A stretch of 64,000 nt of DNA, from contig NC_063017.1 of NCBI RefSeq assembly GCF_020509005.1, forward strand, positions 3,596,001 through 3,660,000, in the 5' to 3' direction. The notes under the pieces were generated by a model. The model saw nothing but the letters and a program-made list of their open reading frames with translations, was not told the DNA's origin and searched no databases. The translations under genes were made by a program, and so were the position numbers. This document shows, piece by piece, positions 1 through 10,244 of the stretch. This DNA comes from Fulvia fulva. Its lineage: Eukaryota > Ascomycota > Dothideomycetes > Mycosphaerellales > Mycosphaerellaceae. Within the stretch, counting starts at the first letter, position 1. Each line of letters opens with the position of its first letter.

Positions 1-3000
1 ATGCTACCTGCGATCTCGCGGCAGCCATCACCTATACCTTATGAACAGCCTCTTTACTACTCAAGAGCGCCTTCACGGGCAGACTTTGAAGATGAAGAAG
101 AAGATCTCGGGTCATCACCTCCGCCACCTCCACCTCCAGCGCATAGAGTTGCCTATCAGCCAAGTCGAGCGCCGTCCCTGGAAATGGACCAGAATATGGA
201 CCCTGGATACGACAGGAATGGAACACAGACACCGATACCACCGTCGCCCGGTGGCAGCCACATGACGCCATCTCCACTGCGCGCCGCAATGAACGATGTG
301 ATGTCGTCGCTGCAAGATATGAGTGTCTTTCAGCCATCTTCACCTGTTAGAGCTGACACGCCTCCGAAGGTGTGGTCACCAGATACGTTCGAAGATGTGC
401 GGAGCCAGACACGTGCACAATCATCAATGGGATTTGCCTTGCAAGATCGTGCGCAGTCTTCGATGGGATTCGCCATGCCTGATCAAGCACAAGCATACGG
501 TGGTGCAAGAAGTAAGACTCCATCACTGCCTTCGTCGAGAGATGGGCCAACATCAATTGAGAGCTATGTGCGACGTATGGAGCATCAACTGAAGCAAGCA
601 CCATCCTTCTCATCAGATCACCCGCCAATGCCACCGCTCAAAGGTGCGCAGTATGCAGCTTCACGACCGACGACATCCAGTAGCAGTGGCAGCAACAGCT
701 CCGCTGGACGTCAGACGGGTGTCCATCAGCAGCTGCCACAACTCCGGCATCAAAAGTCAGCATTCGAACTCGGTCGCAAGAATTTAGACCGCACATACAC
801 TACCAAAACGAACGCTACAAACTCGACCGAGAACTCGTCAGCGACACAGAGTAGCAACAGCACTCAGATGACGAGCCGCAGCATCATGTCTGGGTATTCT
901 GCTGGTGGGTTTAGTGCGACTAGTGCTGGCAGTCTTGCGCGCCGCAAGTTTGGTTTCGGAAGTCAGCGCGAACGCAGGGAGATGGGCATCACCAAGTCCA
1001 CTGGCGACATGAACTCGAGCGCACGAAGCATGGTCGCAAGTGATAGCTCCGGTTCTGGCCCAAGCTACCATGAAAGTCATGCTTCTCAGCATCAACCTCT
1101 TGTTACACCGATCGCCGACTGGGCTAAGGACCCTATGGAAAGTGCAGGTGTGCTTGGAGGGCTGAGCTCGCCACAGGGAGGAAAGCGTAGTGGCTTCTTC
1201 AAGCGGATGATCGAGACAGCCAAAACGACGGCCAAGACTGGAGCTGCCAACGCTAGATCAACCATTGGCAATAGCACAAGTAGACCAGGAAGTCGTGCCG
1301 GCAGCCGAGCTGGAAGTCCGACAAAGATGCTTGGTATGGGACCGACCTCCATATCCGGCGACGGCAATGCCCGACCGCGGACGGTACCAGGTCCAGCAGC
1401 TCGGGACATGGGTCTTGGCGGCGGTAGCGACTGGATGCAAGTCCGGCGTGATATCAACCGATCGAACTCATTGAGCCAGCGAGAGCGTGCCGAGCGTGCT
1501 GAACGTTGCGAGATGCACGACCTGCCTGCACTGCGGCCGATTGACGAGTTGATGGAGATAGTCGAGGGTGACGAGAGCTTGGATGGCTTGCCTATCACTG
1601 AACCCACCGACTTCGACCTCCCCAACCTCGCACTCGTGGACAAGAGCACAAGATTCATACAGAACGTTCCCCCAATGGTCAGCGCTTCATCTCTTGCGCA
1701 AAGCTATGTGTGCCGGCCACACAGAAGCGACGTGCAACGACTGCGAGCCATCTTCACATGGGTCGCAGAACGCATTACCTGGGAAGAGGACTTTGAGGGC
1801 CAGCTCGACACTAGGAGAGTCATTCAGACAAAGCGTGGCTGCAGCGAAGAAATTGCATTACTAGTACGGGATATGTGCATCGCCGTTGGTCTGCATGCAG
1901 AGATCGTCCGCGGCTACCTCAAAGGCCCTGGCGAGATCATCGATGCCGACACACTGGCCCGTCCCAACCATTGGTGGAATACCGTGATCGTGGATGGCGA
2001 GTGGCGCATCGTCGATTGTGCTTTGGCTAGTCCGACACATCCTCGTCGAGGTGCCTACAGCTACGCCAGCAGCCAGGTCGCTGAGCCGTGGTACTTCTTG
2101 ACCAGGCCTATGGAGATCTGCTATACGCACATCCCGTTACTTACAGAGCACCAGCATATGGTGCCGCCGGTCGAGCACGAGATCCTGGCTGCTCTTCCAT
2201 GCGCTTGTCCAGCATACTTCAGGAATGCGGTCGAGCTTGCCGAGTTTGACACGAGTATGTTGCACCTGGAGAATCTCGAGATGACACACATCCATGTCAA
2301 TGTGCCCGAGGATGTCGAGTGCATCGCAGAAACTGAAGCAAGATCCTTTGCTCAAGATGCCGATGGTGACTACTTCGAAAGTGGCGACGTTGTCACCAAG
2401 AAAGCCTTTGCGCAGGCCGAATGGGTCGCTGGTCGTAAGCGCTTCACTGTCAAGGCTCTTCTGCCTGGGGACGAAGGACTCGGAGTTCTCAAGATCTATG
2501 CCGGCAAACGCGGTCTGATGCATTCCATCAAGGACAACCCTCACTCGATGGCGCTTGCTCTGCCGCTGTCCCATCATGGCCAGAACCCGCCGTACGACTT
2601 CGTCACCAGACATCCTACGCCACACGCTCAGCGGCATGATCTATACATCGCCCAACCGCAATGTGCTCGCTTGACGATGAACAATACCTTTGTGTTCTGC
2701 ATCCGGCAGCATCCTTCTTCTCTGTCCCGCTTTACGCCAGATACATGGGGTGCCAGCACCAGTAACAACGGACGTCCACAAAGTCCCAACCCGCTCATCC
2801 GCCCGACCAGCGCAATGAGCATGATATCAGTCAGTGCTTCCACATCCGGCAGTCAGTACAGCGAGAGCTCCTCATTTTCTGGCAATGGAATGACTCCCGC
2901 GCAGCAAAAGCCGGCTAAGCTCGCGATCCAGTCTCCCAGCCAGAAGATCATTCGCTTAACCAGGAAGCAGGAACATACTAGTCGTAATGTTGAAGAGGAT

Positions 3001-3123
3001 ATGGGTCTTACTTCTACTTGGCAGACTGTAATCAAGATTGGAGAGAGGGGACTTTGGAGAGGTCTTGTACTTGCTGATCGCAGTGCGAGGTGGTGCGTGT
3101 TCGCTGAGTGGGAGTGTGTGTAA
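1..3123 (+). CDS. CYK3: CYK3-like transglutaminase-fold cytokinesis protein (5' partial)
   Basis: The frame is open from the first base and ends with TAA at 3121. The first ~570 residues are Ser/Gln/Pro-rich and low in complexity. A transglutaminase-like domain follows at about residues 575-720. Its Cys-His-Asp arrangement is visible: Cys614 in RGCSEE, His657 in NHWWN and Asp672 in IVDCALA. A beta-rich C-terminal part ends near LWRGLVLADRS. This layout matches fungal Cyk3, a bud-neck/septum protein that works with the actomyosin ring and chitin synthase during cytokinesis and normally begins with an SH3 domain. No SH3 is present here, so the true start is probably upstream of the window and the ATG at base 1 is coincidental or internal. 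In yeast Cyk3 the transglutaminase fold is thought to be non-enzymatic; here all three triad positions are retained, so activity cannot be excluded. No intron is needed within the visible part. Confidence 0.85.
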   Translation: MLPAISRQPSPIPYEQPLYYSRAPSRADFEDEEEDLGSSPPPPPPPAHRVAYQPSRAPSLEMDQNMDPGYDRNGTQTPIPPSPGGSHMTPSPLRAAMNDVMSSLQDMSVFQPSSPVRADTPPKVWSPDTFEDVRSQTRAQSSMGFALQDRAQSSMGFAMPDQAQAYGGARSKTPSLPSSRDGPTSIESYVRRMEHQLKQAPSFSSDHPPMPPLKGAQYAASRPTTSSSSGSNSSAGRQTGVHQQLPQLRHQKSAFELGRKNLDRTYTTKTNATNSTENSSATQSSNSTQMTSRSIMSGYSAGGFSATSAGSLARRKFGFGSQRERREMGITKSTGDMNSSARSMVASDSSGSGPSYHESHASQHQPLVTPIADWAKDPMESAGVLGGLSSPQGGKRSGFFKRMIETAKTTAKTGAANARSTIGNSTSRPGSRAGSRAGSPTKMLGMGPTSISGDGNARPRTVPGPAARDMGLGGGSDWMQVRRDINRSNSLSQRERAERAERCEMHDLPALRPIDELMEIVEGDESLDGLPITEPTDFDLPNLALVDKSTRFIQNVPPMVSASSLAQSYVCRPHRSDVQRLRAIFTWVAERITWEEDFEGQLDTRRVIQTKRGCSEEIALLVRDMCIAVGLHAEIVRGYLKGPGEIIDADTLARPNHWWNTVIVDGEWRIVDCALASPTHPRRGAYSYASSQVAEPWYFLTRPMEICYTHIPLLTEHQHMVPPVEHEILAALPCACPAYFRNAVELAEFDTSMLHLENLEMTHIHVNVPEDVECIAETEARSFAQDADGDYFESGDVVTKKAFAQAEWVAGRKRFTVKALLPGDEGLGVLKIYAGKRGLMHSIKDNPHSMALALPLSHHGQNPPYDFVTRHPTPHAQRHDLYIAQPQCARLTMNNTFVFCIRQHPSSLSRFTPDTWGASTSNNGRPQSPNPLIRPTSAMSMISVSASTSGSQYSESSSFSGNGMTPAQQKPAKLAIQSPSQKIIRLTRKQEHTSRNVEEDMGLTSTWQTVIKIGERGLWRGLVLADRSARWCVFAEWECV

Positions 3124-3525
3124 GATTATGAGGGACGATAGCCTTGGCGTAAAAGCGATGATGGTTCGGGTGTTTGATGAGGTCTTGGGGTGTTTGCGCT
3201 GTATACCTACCGTTGCATGACAGGGGGCATTGAGTTAGCATGGCGTCTGGGTTGTAGAATATTGACACAGTCTCGTACGTGCTCAAGCCACGAACCAAAG
3301 GAGATCCTATCCAGGTGCTCGTCGCTACATTCGCTTCACTCCCTCGCGATCACGGAGGACCCAGAGCGAACCAGCATACCTTGCTCAGGCAGTGAGCCCA
3401 TGAAGTGGCTATCTTGCTGCGCCATCTTGCTCTCGGCATCGCTCTCTTCACTCCAGTCTATGCCATCAGCCCTCATGTGAACCACAACGCCACGCTCATC
3501 CAACTCGCAAATCAGCATGAATCCA
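3124..3525. other. Intergenic, convergent 3' ends
   Basis: This stretch lies between the CYK3-like gene (+) and the AIG2-like gene (-), which converge here, so it should hold both 3' untranslated regions. An open frame on the minus strand up to 3551 is an extension past the true stop of the AIG2-like gene and resembles nothing. I see no RNA gene. Confidence 0.5.
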
Positions 3526-4226
3526 TCAGACCACATTCCTCGTAGCCTCATTCAACGCGTTCGTAATAGCGCCATTCGCGCCTCTCCCTCCGGTACCATC
3601 CTTCTCAGCGGCAGCAACGGCTTCATCGACCCCTGCAAAGCACAGCACGTTAGCACACCATTGCAACGAGGTTCGAACAACGTCTCACCAATAATGGAAG
3701 CCCTACCTGCATACTCTCCCACCCCCTCAGCACCAACCCAGTACCTCATCTTCTCCTTCTGGAACTCCGCAAAATCCCACTCACTATCCTCCAGTCTCTC
3801 TTCCCCTGCAATCCAGATGTACGTTTCGGCCTCTACTTCCTCGCCTTCGATGTTTCCCTCGCCTCTCTCATTCCCGACTTCCTTCAACACTTTTACTTTC
3901 ACTTTCTCTCGTGAGTACTCGTCGCCCTCAAACATGTCTAGTCTCCAGATATCGTTTGATGTCAGTCCGGTGACGTACGTTCCTCGTACGCTGGAGCCAG
4001 GTTTTGGGACGATGCCAGGGTAGTCTGCACGTTTGACTTTCTTGCGTTGATGGTCGTGCAATATTGATGGGTAGGTTTTGAAGTTGTGGGGCTTGTAGAT
4101 TGGATTGTCGTCTGCCATGGAGCCGTGGCAGACGCGGTGCAGGACTTTGGGGGCCATGAGCGTGCCGTAGAAGAAGGCTGATCTTGGTGTATCTGCTGGA
4201 GGCTCTCTGAGAGCTGTCGCCGCCAT
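3526..4226 (-). CDS. AIG2/gamma-glutamylcyclotransferase-like protein, two exons
   Basis: Exon 1 is 4226-3707 and exon 2 is 3632-3526, giving 208 residues. The 74-bp intron (3706-3633) opens with GTAGGG and closes with TTTGCAG. Splicing replaces an unlikely readthrough tail with a family-like C-terminus rich in Ala/Asn that ends ...TRNVV and a TGA stop. The N-terminus carries the YGTLM substrate-loop motif at about residues 20-24, followed by a GxYxxGL-type strand, an LDxFEGxEY segment, and GEERLEDSEWDF near the candidate catalytic acid. AIG2-like proteins belong to the gamma-glutamylcyclotransferase superfamily, which turns gamma-glutamyl amines or peptides into 5-oxoproline. The real substrate of fungal AIG2-like members is unknown, so only the fold is assigned. 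The start is chosen because the preceding bases are non-coding in character and the protein begins just ahead of the fold. Confidence 0.85.
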
Positions 4227-5311
4227 GGCGGGGAAATGTTGGCTGGTTCTTTAGGCGGTCGTGGCAAGGTGAGAGTGTAATGTTCTTTACTATGAGTGAT
4301 ATTTATTGGAAGTCTATGTTAGCAAACGCTGGACAAAGGAAAAGGAGTGTCAAGACGATGGCGTATGTCTATGGATAAGACCGACAGGGATCTGCGATGA
4401 AGTTCGCCAAGAGAAAGCTCTGACGGAGACGCGAAAAAGGAACGAGATGAACACGCTTTCTCCTTCTCATCGACAACAACATCGATTTTGTTTCGTCTCC
4501 CATCGTATCTGGACGCTCCAAAGGACCACGTGGCCGCTTGCAATCTTGCGCATACACATTCGTCAATCCTCGCCCTCGCCCAGAAGCTGACCACCCTTCG
4601 GTCGGCACCCGAGCAGTGGTGAGAAGGCGGACCTGTGATCATGCCACGACTGTTCCTAGACCACCAAGACGATTACGATGTCCATACCATTGTAGATTCT
4701 GCTTCTGGAACCGATCTCTGTTGTCATGCGCTGGCACAATACCCGTCCTCTTACGCGACCTTTCGAGTGCCAACACTAGGTGATACCTATTCCAAGTTCT
4801 GCAGTGGCGATCCCGGTATCCCAGGCCACATGTCAAGGCATATCTCGTCCGAGATGTACATACATGGCTTACGCCATAGATTTTACGGCTTGGGTTGAGA
4901 AGCATTGGAGCCAAGTCAAGAAGCACATTTTCAAGCACTCTCCCAGAGACAATCAGCCCATTACAGTGGGGTCATTGAAATGGAGGCTGTACGCGAGTGG
5001 TGGGTTCCCAAAAGACCAGTTTGAGGTATCGCCATGCTTCCAGACTGTCTGCTATGCAATGCTGAAACGAGATGGCTGCTTCGAATTGATGAGAACCAAA
5101 CTTCGGCTTCGGCTTTGAATCCCTGCACTTCACGCGAACCACACATCATGCGATCCGGGCTGCCACGCTGTTCGGAAGATGTCCTATCGTGCCTGGAATC
5201 TGGACCATGCGAGGTGCCACACTACGCATGAAACGTTGATGTGGCAGAAAATATGCAGCGGTGGAGCACTTGATGCCCACCATCTTACCAGGTTGGAAAA
5301 CATCGTTGTTG
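4227..5311. other. Intergenic, no gene recognised
   Basis: This interval separates the AIG2-like gene (-) from the secreted-protein gene (+), so it should contain two divergent promoters. Several frames of 60-112 codons are open (for example 4780-5118 +), but none has a domain, a start context or a splice pattern that stands out. I call no gene. Confidence 0.4.
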
Positions 5312-5317
5312 TATAAG
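5312..5317 (+). promoter_or_regulatory. Candidate TATA box of the secreted-protein gene
   Basis: TATAAG lies about 95 bases before the ATG at 5412, a plausible distance for a fungal TATA element plus a short leader. The following stretch is pyrimidine-rich (CTTCCTTCTTC near 5390), as is common around fungal transcription starts. Confidence 0.35.
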
Positions 5318-5411
5318 GAGGCTATGCTCCCTTCACTGATCTACTGAGAGCTCTAACCATACACCACATTCCTTTCAATATTCTTACGTTCCTTCTTCAA
5401 TATTTGCCAGG

Positions 5412-5957
5412 ATGCAGTTCAGTACTTTCATTGGTCTCGCGCTTACGCTGGCGTGCGCGAACGCCACTTTGGACCCAGCAACCTCAAACAGCAAGGGAAA
5501 GTGCCCAAAGACCATGGCATGGTTAGTAAAAGAAGTGGTGCAACAGCTCCCAACGATATTGACAAGTCGATCACAGCTCTGCTACCAAGGTCTCTAAGGC
5601 CATCCAGGCGGCTGAGTGCTCCCACAACACTCGCACACACGAGACTCAGACCTTCGCTGTCTTCGAGACCGATCATCAGTACGACGACAGCCACGGGTGA
5701 GTTAAAAGCGTCGGAATGAATGAAAGGTGGAAGTGATTGCTGAGTCAGACAGTGCACCATACGGCAACTGTTCAGCGTACACCTGTGGGGTGCCAACCTC
5801 GTTTACATCCGATGCAGACTGCTGGACCTTCTTCTGGAGCGGCAAAGGCACTAGCTCTGGTGTCGGCACTGGCTGCATCCGGGACCCAAACACTAGCGAG
5901 TGCGGCTGCGAGAACAGCGATGGCGAGTTCATCGCGGGAAGTGATAGCTGCGAGTAG
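5412..5957 (+). CDS. Small secreted cysteine-rich protein, three exons
   Basis: The splice model is exon 1 5412-5521, exon 2 5577-5696 and exon 3 5753-5957. The introns are 55 bp (GTTAGT...CACAG) and 56 bp (GTGAGT...GACAG). The joins keep frame (phase 2 at both) and give 144 residues. The N-terminus is a clear signal peptide, MQFSTFIGLALTLACANA, with likely cleavage after Ala18. The mature part has ten cysteines, an even number that suits disulfides, with an ECGC pair near the C-terminus, and is rich in Gly, Ser, Thr and Asp. There is no membrane segment after the signal and no known domain. Size, secretion signal and cysteine content fit the broad class of fungal small secreted proteins, some of which are effectors; function here is unknown. 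It stands alone between conserved genes rather than at the repeat island edge. The splice sites are inferred by eye and RNA reads would confirm them. Confidence 0.75.
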
Positions 5958-6287
5958 GTGTAATCAAGACAGTATTCAGACGTCGATCCCGGCCGTACAG
6001 TCGAACGACTTTCAAAATCGTGACGAAGAAGTGCAACTCGTTTAAGCGAGTTAATAGCCGAGCCGCTAACGCTACGCTACATACATGTACATGTTTACTG
6101 ATCAGGTTCGTATCTCGTACCACAACATAGCACAACATACGGTAGGTCGATGACTTTGCAGATCACGGCGAATCACACTACGAACTGACCATCACTCATC
6201 CATGCCACTCACGCCGCGCTGATCACAAAGTGGCAACCGTGAAGATGAATATATGAACACCATCAACTTCTTCCTGTTTGAACACAG

Positions 6288-7221
6288 CATCTCCTTGAAC
6301 TCGGCAATGTTGAACTCCTCGAGGGCACTTTCGCCAACGAAGACACCCTCCGCTCTGGCTTCAGCCAGTCTCAGTATGCCTTCGTCAACATCGACGGCTT
6401 CAACACCGGCGAAAAGACTGAAGTCTTCTGGGCAATACACGCCTACGAGCTCGCCGTGGAATCCGGGATCAAGTTCTTCGTGTATGGCAACTTGGACTAT
6501 GGCTACAAGAAGGGAGGGTTCAACCCTATCTTTTGCACTGGACATTATGATGGGAAGGGGAGAGTGGGCGAGTGGATTCTGCAGCAGACCAAGGAAAGTA
6601 AGAAGATGGCCGTACATTGAGATGACACTGGGTAGAACGACTCCGATGAGTCCTGTTGTTGAGGACGGGGTCGTGACGTGGAGAGTCCCGTTGGGAGAGG
6701 GCGCGGTTCCGCATGTGGCGTTGGAGGATTATGAGGTTTATGTCAGGTGGTTGTTCGATCATCAGGAGGAGGCCAATGGGTTAGACCTCGAGGCAGCGAT
6801 TGAGCACGTTCACTATCACGATCTAGCCGCAGCATTCGCCAAAGTCACGGGCAAGCCAGCACAATACACCGACACCAGCCTAGAAGAATACTGGACCTCC
6901 GGACCTCTGGCACAAGGTGGCGCCGGTGGGGCGCCTGCAGGCTACACTGCCGATTCTAAGGACTCTGCGACAATGACGATCAAGGAGAATTTCACGGGGT
7001 TCTGGAATTTGTGGAAGCATTCGGGTGGAAACAAGGGTGTGGTGAAGAGGGATTATGCTTTGCTTGATAAGATGCATCCTGAGCGGATCAAGTCGGCGGA
7101 GGACTGGTTTCGGAGGGAGGATCAGCGAGGTCGTGAGGCGGGTCTGGGAGGTTTGTTTGAGCGAGCTGGGGATCTCAAGCCGGTGTTGAAGATGGCTGAG
7201 GATAGGAGGCAGGGGAAGCTA
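6288..7221 (+). pseudogene. NmrA-like (HSCARG-type) NAD(P)-binding protein, 5'-truncated and frameshifted
   Basis: From 6288 one frame reads a typical middle part of an NmrA-like Rossmann protein (NVELLEGTFANEDTL, then YAFVNIDGF, then FFVYGNLDYG) and stops with TGA at 6618. The following domain part continues in another frame from about 6608 (WPYIEMTLG, EDGVVTWRVPLGEG, HVALEDYEVYVRWLFDH) to about 7221. Compared with family members, the ~60-residue N-terminal GxxGxxG nucleotide-binding unit is absent. About ten residues are also missing at the frame switch, and the normal stop after the final GKL is lost, so the frame runs into antisense of the next gene. A TGA lies in frame at 6279, just upstream of the homology. 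NmrA-like proteins sense NAD(P) redox state in nitrogen regulation and related processes. I judge this copy inactive; a 24-bp intron would be needed to rescue the frame and is implausible. Confidence 0.7.
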
Positions 7222-7329
7222 TCAGTATGGATGCAAGTGAGCTTCACAGAAATGTCAGATTTTACGAGTGTGCCAAACACAGCTACTATACACCCCTTTC
7301 ACCGTCACTACAAGTCCAAAGCTGCACCC

Positions 7330-8088
7330 TCACAACTCCAACAATCGAGCTTCCCTCAACAAATGCTTCCCATAAAACTTCAAATGCGACAAGAGCTCCT
7401 GAATCTCGCTCCGCTTCAAAAACTCCAACTTCTCCCCCTTCGCCTTTGTCTGTTTCTCAATAGCCGATGCCTTCATGCGAACAGCCCGACATGGGCCAAT
7501 GCTTCCACAGATCTTGATCCTAGCACGGTGGACGATAAGACAGAGGAGGAAGTCTCGAACGCACTCCGCCATGGCAGTGCAGACTTCGTTGTTACACTCG
7601 GCGTGGGATGAGGTGACGAGGATGTGGAAGGCTGCACCTTTGGCCGTGCCTCTGTGGATGGACATGTCTTCTTGCTGGACCTTATTGCCAAAACAAATCG
7701 AGATAAATATCTTACCGCCAAATGGAATGTCGATACGTCGTATCTGCTGGAGTTGAGCCTCGCCGATCAAGTCCAGACTACGCATAATATCTCTGGGAGG
7801 GTCGAATAGGTTGGTAGAGTCAAGCACGAGCTTCAAGTCGTCGTAGAAGATCGGCTCTGCTTCTTGTCGTAAGAGACGGCAGACGGCCAGAATGGCGGGC
7901 TCGTTGATCTCGACATCGGGGATATCGCGTCCTTGGCGGCGAGATACGATCTCTTGGGGTGTGAGGAGTTCTCTGTAGATATTGAGTCTGAGCTCGGCTG
8001 GGAGCGATAGCAGGCGGGAGTTGGTAGCAGGTGCAGCGACTTCTGGCGATTGTTGGGATGGGGCTGGCTTTGATGGAGACAGGCCCAT
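7330..8088 (-). CDS. 2EXR/F-box-like domain protein
   Basis: This is a single-exon frame of 252 residues. After a Ser/Pro-rich leader it contains LLSLPAELRLNIYRELL at about residues 25-42 and a following AILAVCRLLRQEAEPIFYDD segment. These are the hallmarks of the 2EXR family, which resembles F-box proteins and is strongly expanded in filamentous ascomycetes. The rest is predicted mixed helix and strand without recognised motifs. Function is unknown; some relatives may bind Skp1. It is followed head-to-tail by a second 2EXR gene at 8314-9066 on the same strand, which suggests an old local duplication followed by strong divergence. Its 3' end lies ~110 bp from the NmrA-like remnant on the other strand. 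Confidence 0.7.
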   Translation of the reverse strand: MGLSPSKPAPSQQSPEVAAPATNSRLLSLPAELRLNIYRELLTPQEIVSRRQGRDIPDVEINEPAILAVCRLLRQEAEPIFYDDLKLVLDSTNLFDPPRDIMRSLDLIGEAQLQQIRRIDIPFGGKIFISICFGNKVQQEDMSIHRGTAKGAAFHILVTSSHAECNNEVCTAMAECVRDFLLCLIVHRARIKICGSIGPCRAVRMKASAIEKQTKAKGEKLEFLKRSEIQELLSHLKFYGKHLLREARLLEL

Positions 8089-8313
8089 CGTGCGTTGTTA
8101 TCTCTGATGTGCTAGATTTCAGAATTCGACCACGAACCAATGGATTGTCCCTTTGTCGATTCGCGGGAACAAGCTGCAGCTTTTTGGTCGGCACAAAGGC
8201 CATTTTGTCAATGCTCGCCATGCGTGATTTATCGCGCAACACCATTAAATTCACTACCGACAAGTGAATATCGTACACCGAATATCATGTTGTAGACCAA
8301 CGATCTCAGCTAT

Positions 8314-9066
8314 TCACCAAAACCACAACCACCTCAGCCCAGACCCATGTTGGTCCGCATCGATCACGAACTCAACCAAATCTTGCTTGGTAAGATAAAG
8401 CCCACTCCTGTCCTTCAACACTTCCTCCATGCGTTGCGACAACACCCAAGTAATGGTATTCGAGAAGTCCGCCGTCCCCATCCTGTCCCAGTACTCAGGG
8501 CCATAGACTGGCGTGCCTTGGACTGTGATGCAGTGCTTCTCACCTGTGCGGATGCTTCTCGTTGGGTTTGTTGATGGTTGTGCTTTATCTTGAGGGTCAC
8601 GATATAGGAAGTAGGGTGATTTAGTATCGGTTGACTTAAGGTTGCTGATCGATGGATGGTTTCCACTGCGAGGATTAAGGACCGGAGGCTTCGACGGACC
8701 CATCGCATACCGTCCCAGATCCAAACTGATATCGACATAATTGTTCCATCGCATCCGGTAACGCCGTATCAGCTTGCTGTTTTCTTCCCCAATATCATCC
8801 AGCCAGTTGATCAGGCCAAGAGGCGGTATAGATCTGCATACGTCGAACGACACTTTGACGTTGGCAAAGTAGACTGCCATTGCTTCACGGCGTAGCTGCC
8901 TGCAAGTCTGTAGAATCGATGTACCATGACGCTGGTCGCAGGTGCAAGTCCTCGGAGCAGATGTATAAACGCATGGGTCGATGTATAACCACTCGTTCGA
9001 GAAGAGGTGCGTGTAGATGTTGTTGCGAAGTTCTGCAGGGAGATCGAGGAGGTTTCGTGGAGCCAT
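8314..9066 (-). CDS. 2EXR/F-box-like domain protein
   Basis: The frame encodes 250 residues from the ATG at 9066. A longer frame opens at 9177, but the internal start gives MAPRNLLDLPAELRNNIYTHLF, the usual N-terminal layout of the family. The LPAELRNxIY motif is at residues 8-17 and a second block, TSILQTCRQLRREAMAVYF, follows at about residues 47-65. The protein ends with an aromatic WLWFW tail, which may be genuine or may indicate a missed 3' exon. No catalytic motif is visible. It is a neighbour on the same strand of another 2EXR gene and shares the motif order but little else. Function is unknown. Confidence 0.65.
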   Translation of the reverse strand: MAPRNLLDLPAELRNNIYTHLFSNEWLYIDPCVYTSAPRTCTCDQRHGTSILQTCRQLRREAMAVYFANVKVSFDVCRSIPPLGLINWLDDIGEENSKLIRRYRMRWNNYVDISLDLGRYAMGPSKPPVLNPRSGNHPSISNLKSTDTKSPYFLYRDPQDKAQPSTNPTRSIRTGEKHCITVQGTPVYGPEYWDRMGTADFSNTITWVLSQRMEEVLKDRSGLYLTKQDLVEFVIDADQHGSGLRWLWFW

Positions 9067-10244
9067 GGCGATGTGTGCTTGACTGAAGGTAAAGGTCAAC
9101 AATCTTTTCGTGTCTGCTGTGAGGAATGTGCTTGAGATTGAACGATGTCGACTTGTGATGGCATTTTGTAAGATCAATTCCAGGGGCAGAAGTATTCATA
9201 GCTTGGCTGGTGCACTGGCGTTGTCCTCAAAGCTCGAGGATTGAGTTTGAGTGTAGATGAAGTCTACCTTTGCTGACGGAGTGACTAGTCGTTCGCAGTG
9301 GGTCATCACCTGAGACAAAGCTTGAGCTCACAGCATCAGGACGACTGTTTTGGGCATGTGCTTCTCCGCATCTCGCTACTGTAGAACACGTCCATACAGT
9401 GCCGTTGAGAAAGGGCCATATCTTGCTCTTGCGACCGACGTCCACGTTGACTCTGCTAAAACTGACTCTCGTGCCTGTACACAGTGACATGTTTGAGCTT
9501 ACACTGCGAGCGGTCTCTCGAGCTTCCAGTATTTGGTGCGTCTCATCTGCATGCAGTGCGTAGCCGACATGAACTAGATCGTGGTAGAGATGGTGGTAGC
9601 TGGGACGACAAGTCAACCCAGCATGGGCGGAAGAGGGAGCAGAGATTCGAGGTGTTCGTGACTTAATGCATGAAGATGCGCCATCATGCACGCCGTTAGT
9701 GGTAGCCATTCGGATCGCAGCAGCCGAGACCCTGCAACGCCTGAAAACGCGCGCGCTGGCGGTTCCATCCAGAAATGAAAAGCACAATTGACAGGTGATG
9801 TGTGCTGTTCTTGAGCATTGTCTTGCTGTGTTTCTAAGTAAGCTTCAATGTTGTTTGAGGGCATCTGTAACAACGTCATGAGCGCTTCTTGTGTCGGAAG
9901 ATGGGCGCAGACAGTCTCGAGAGAAATGTGGCTGGGGAGGTGGTTGCTCTTGCAGAGCATCGCTGCACCTTTTGCTGGTACCGTATGCAATGCACAATGG
10001 GAGAATGCCTCCTGCATCCTGCATTGTGTGAGCGCATATGGGTATCGAGAGAGACCGGGCTCGCCGGCGGTTCGTCAACATGAAATTCTTGTTCCTGCAT
10101 CGGCAGTTGAGTCGTTCCATGGCATTGGGAGCAATCTCAATGTCGGCCTGCTGTTTGCTGCAGCCATACGGACTCTTCTTGCAGCAAAGCTGTCGGCACT
10201 CCTCATGACTTCGTGTGCCCCTGTCTCATTGTCTCCATCTGAGC
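9067..10244. other. Intergenic, no supported gene
   Basis: About 1.2 kb separates the 2EXR gene from VPS45. Open frames of 134-186 codons on both strands (9227-9787 -, 9848-10384 +) overlap each other and have the Cys/His/Ser-rich composition of random translation. They contain no domain and I do not call them. No tRNA-like structure was seen. Confidence 0.4.

Noticed and set aside
1092..1658. 188-codon minus-strand frame inside the CYK3-like gene
   Set aside because: It is antisense to a well-supported coding region, has low-complexity composition and no domain.
4780..5118. 112-codon plus-strand frame upstream of the secreted-protein gene
   Set aside because: No recognisable domain, and composition is like other random frames in the same interval.
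5958..6287. Possible upstream exon supplying the missing N-terminus of the NmrA-like gene
   Set aside because: No GxxGxxG-type coding stretch is present in any frame, and an in-frame TGA lies at 6279.
6606..6629. 24-bp intron (GTAAGA...) joining the two NmrA frames
   Set aside because: Too short to be spliced, and family comparison shows residues are missing here.
9227..9787. 186-codon minus-strand frame
   Set aside because: No domain, no start or splice context, and it overlaps other equally featureless frames on both strands.
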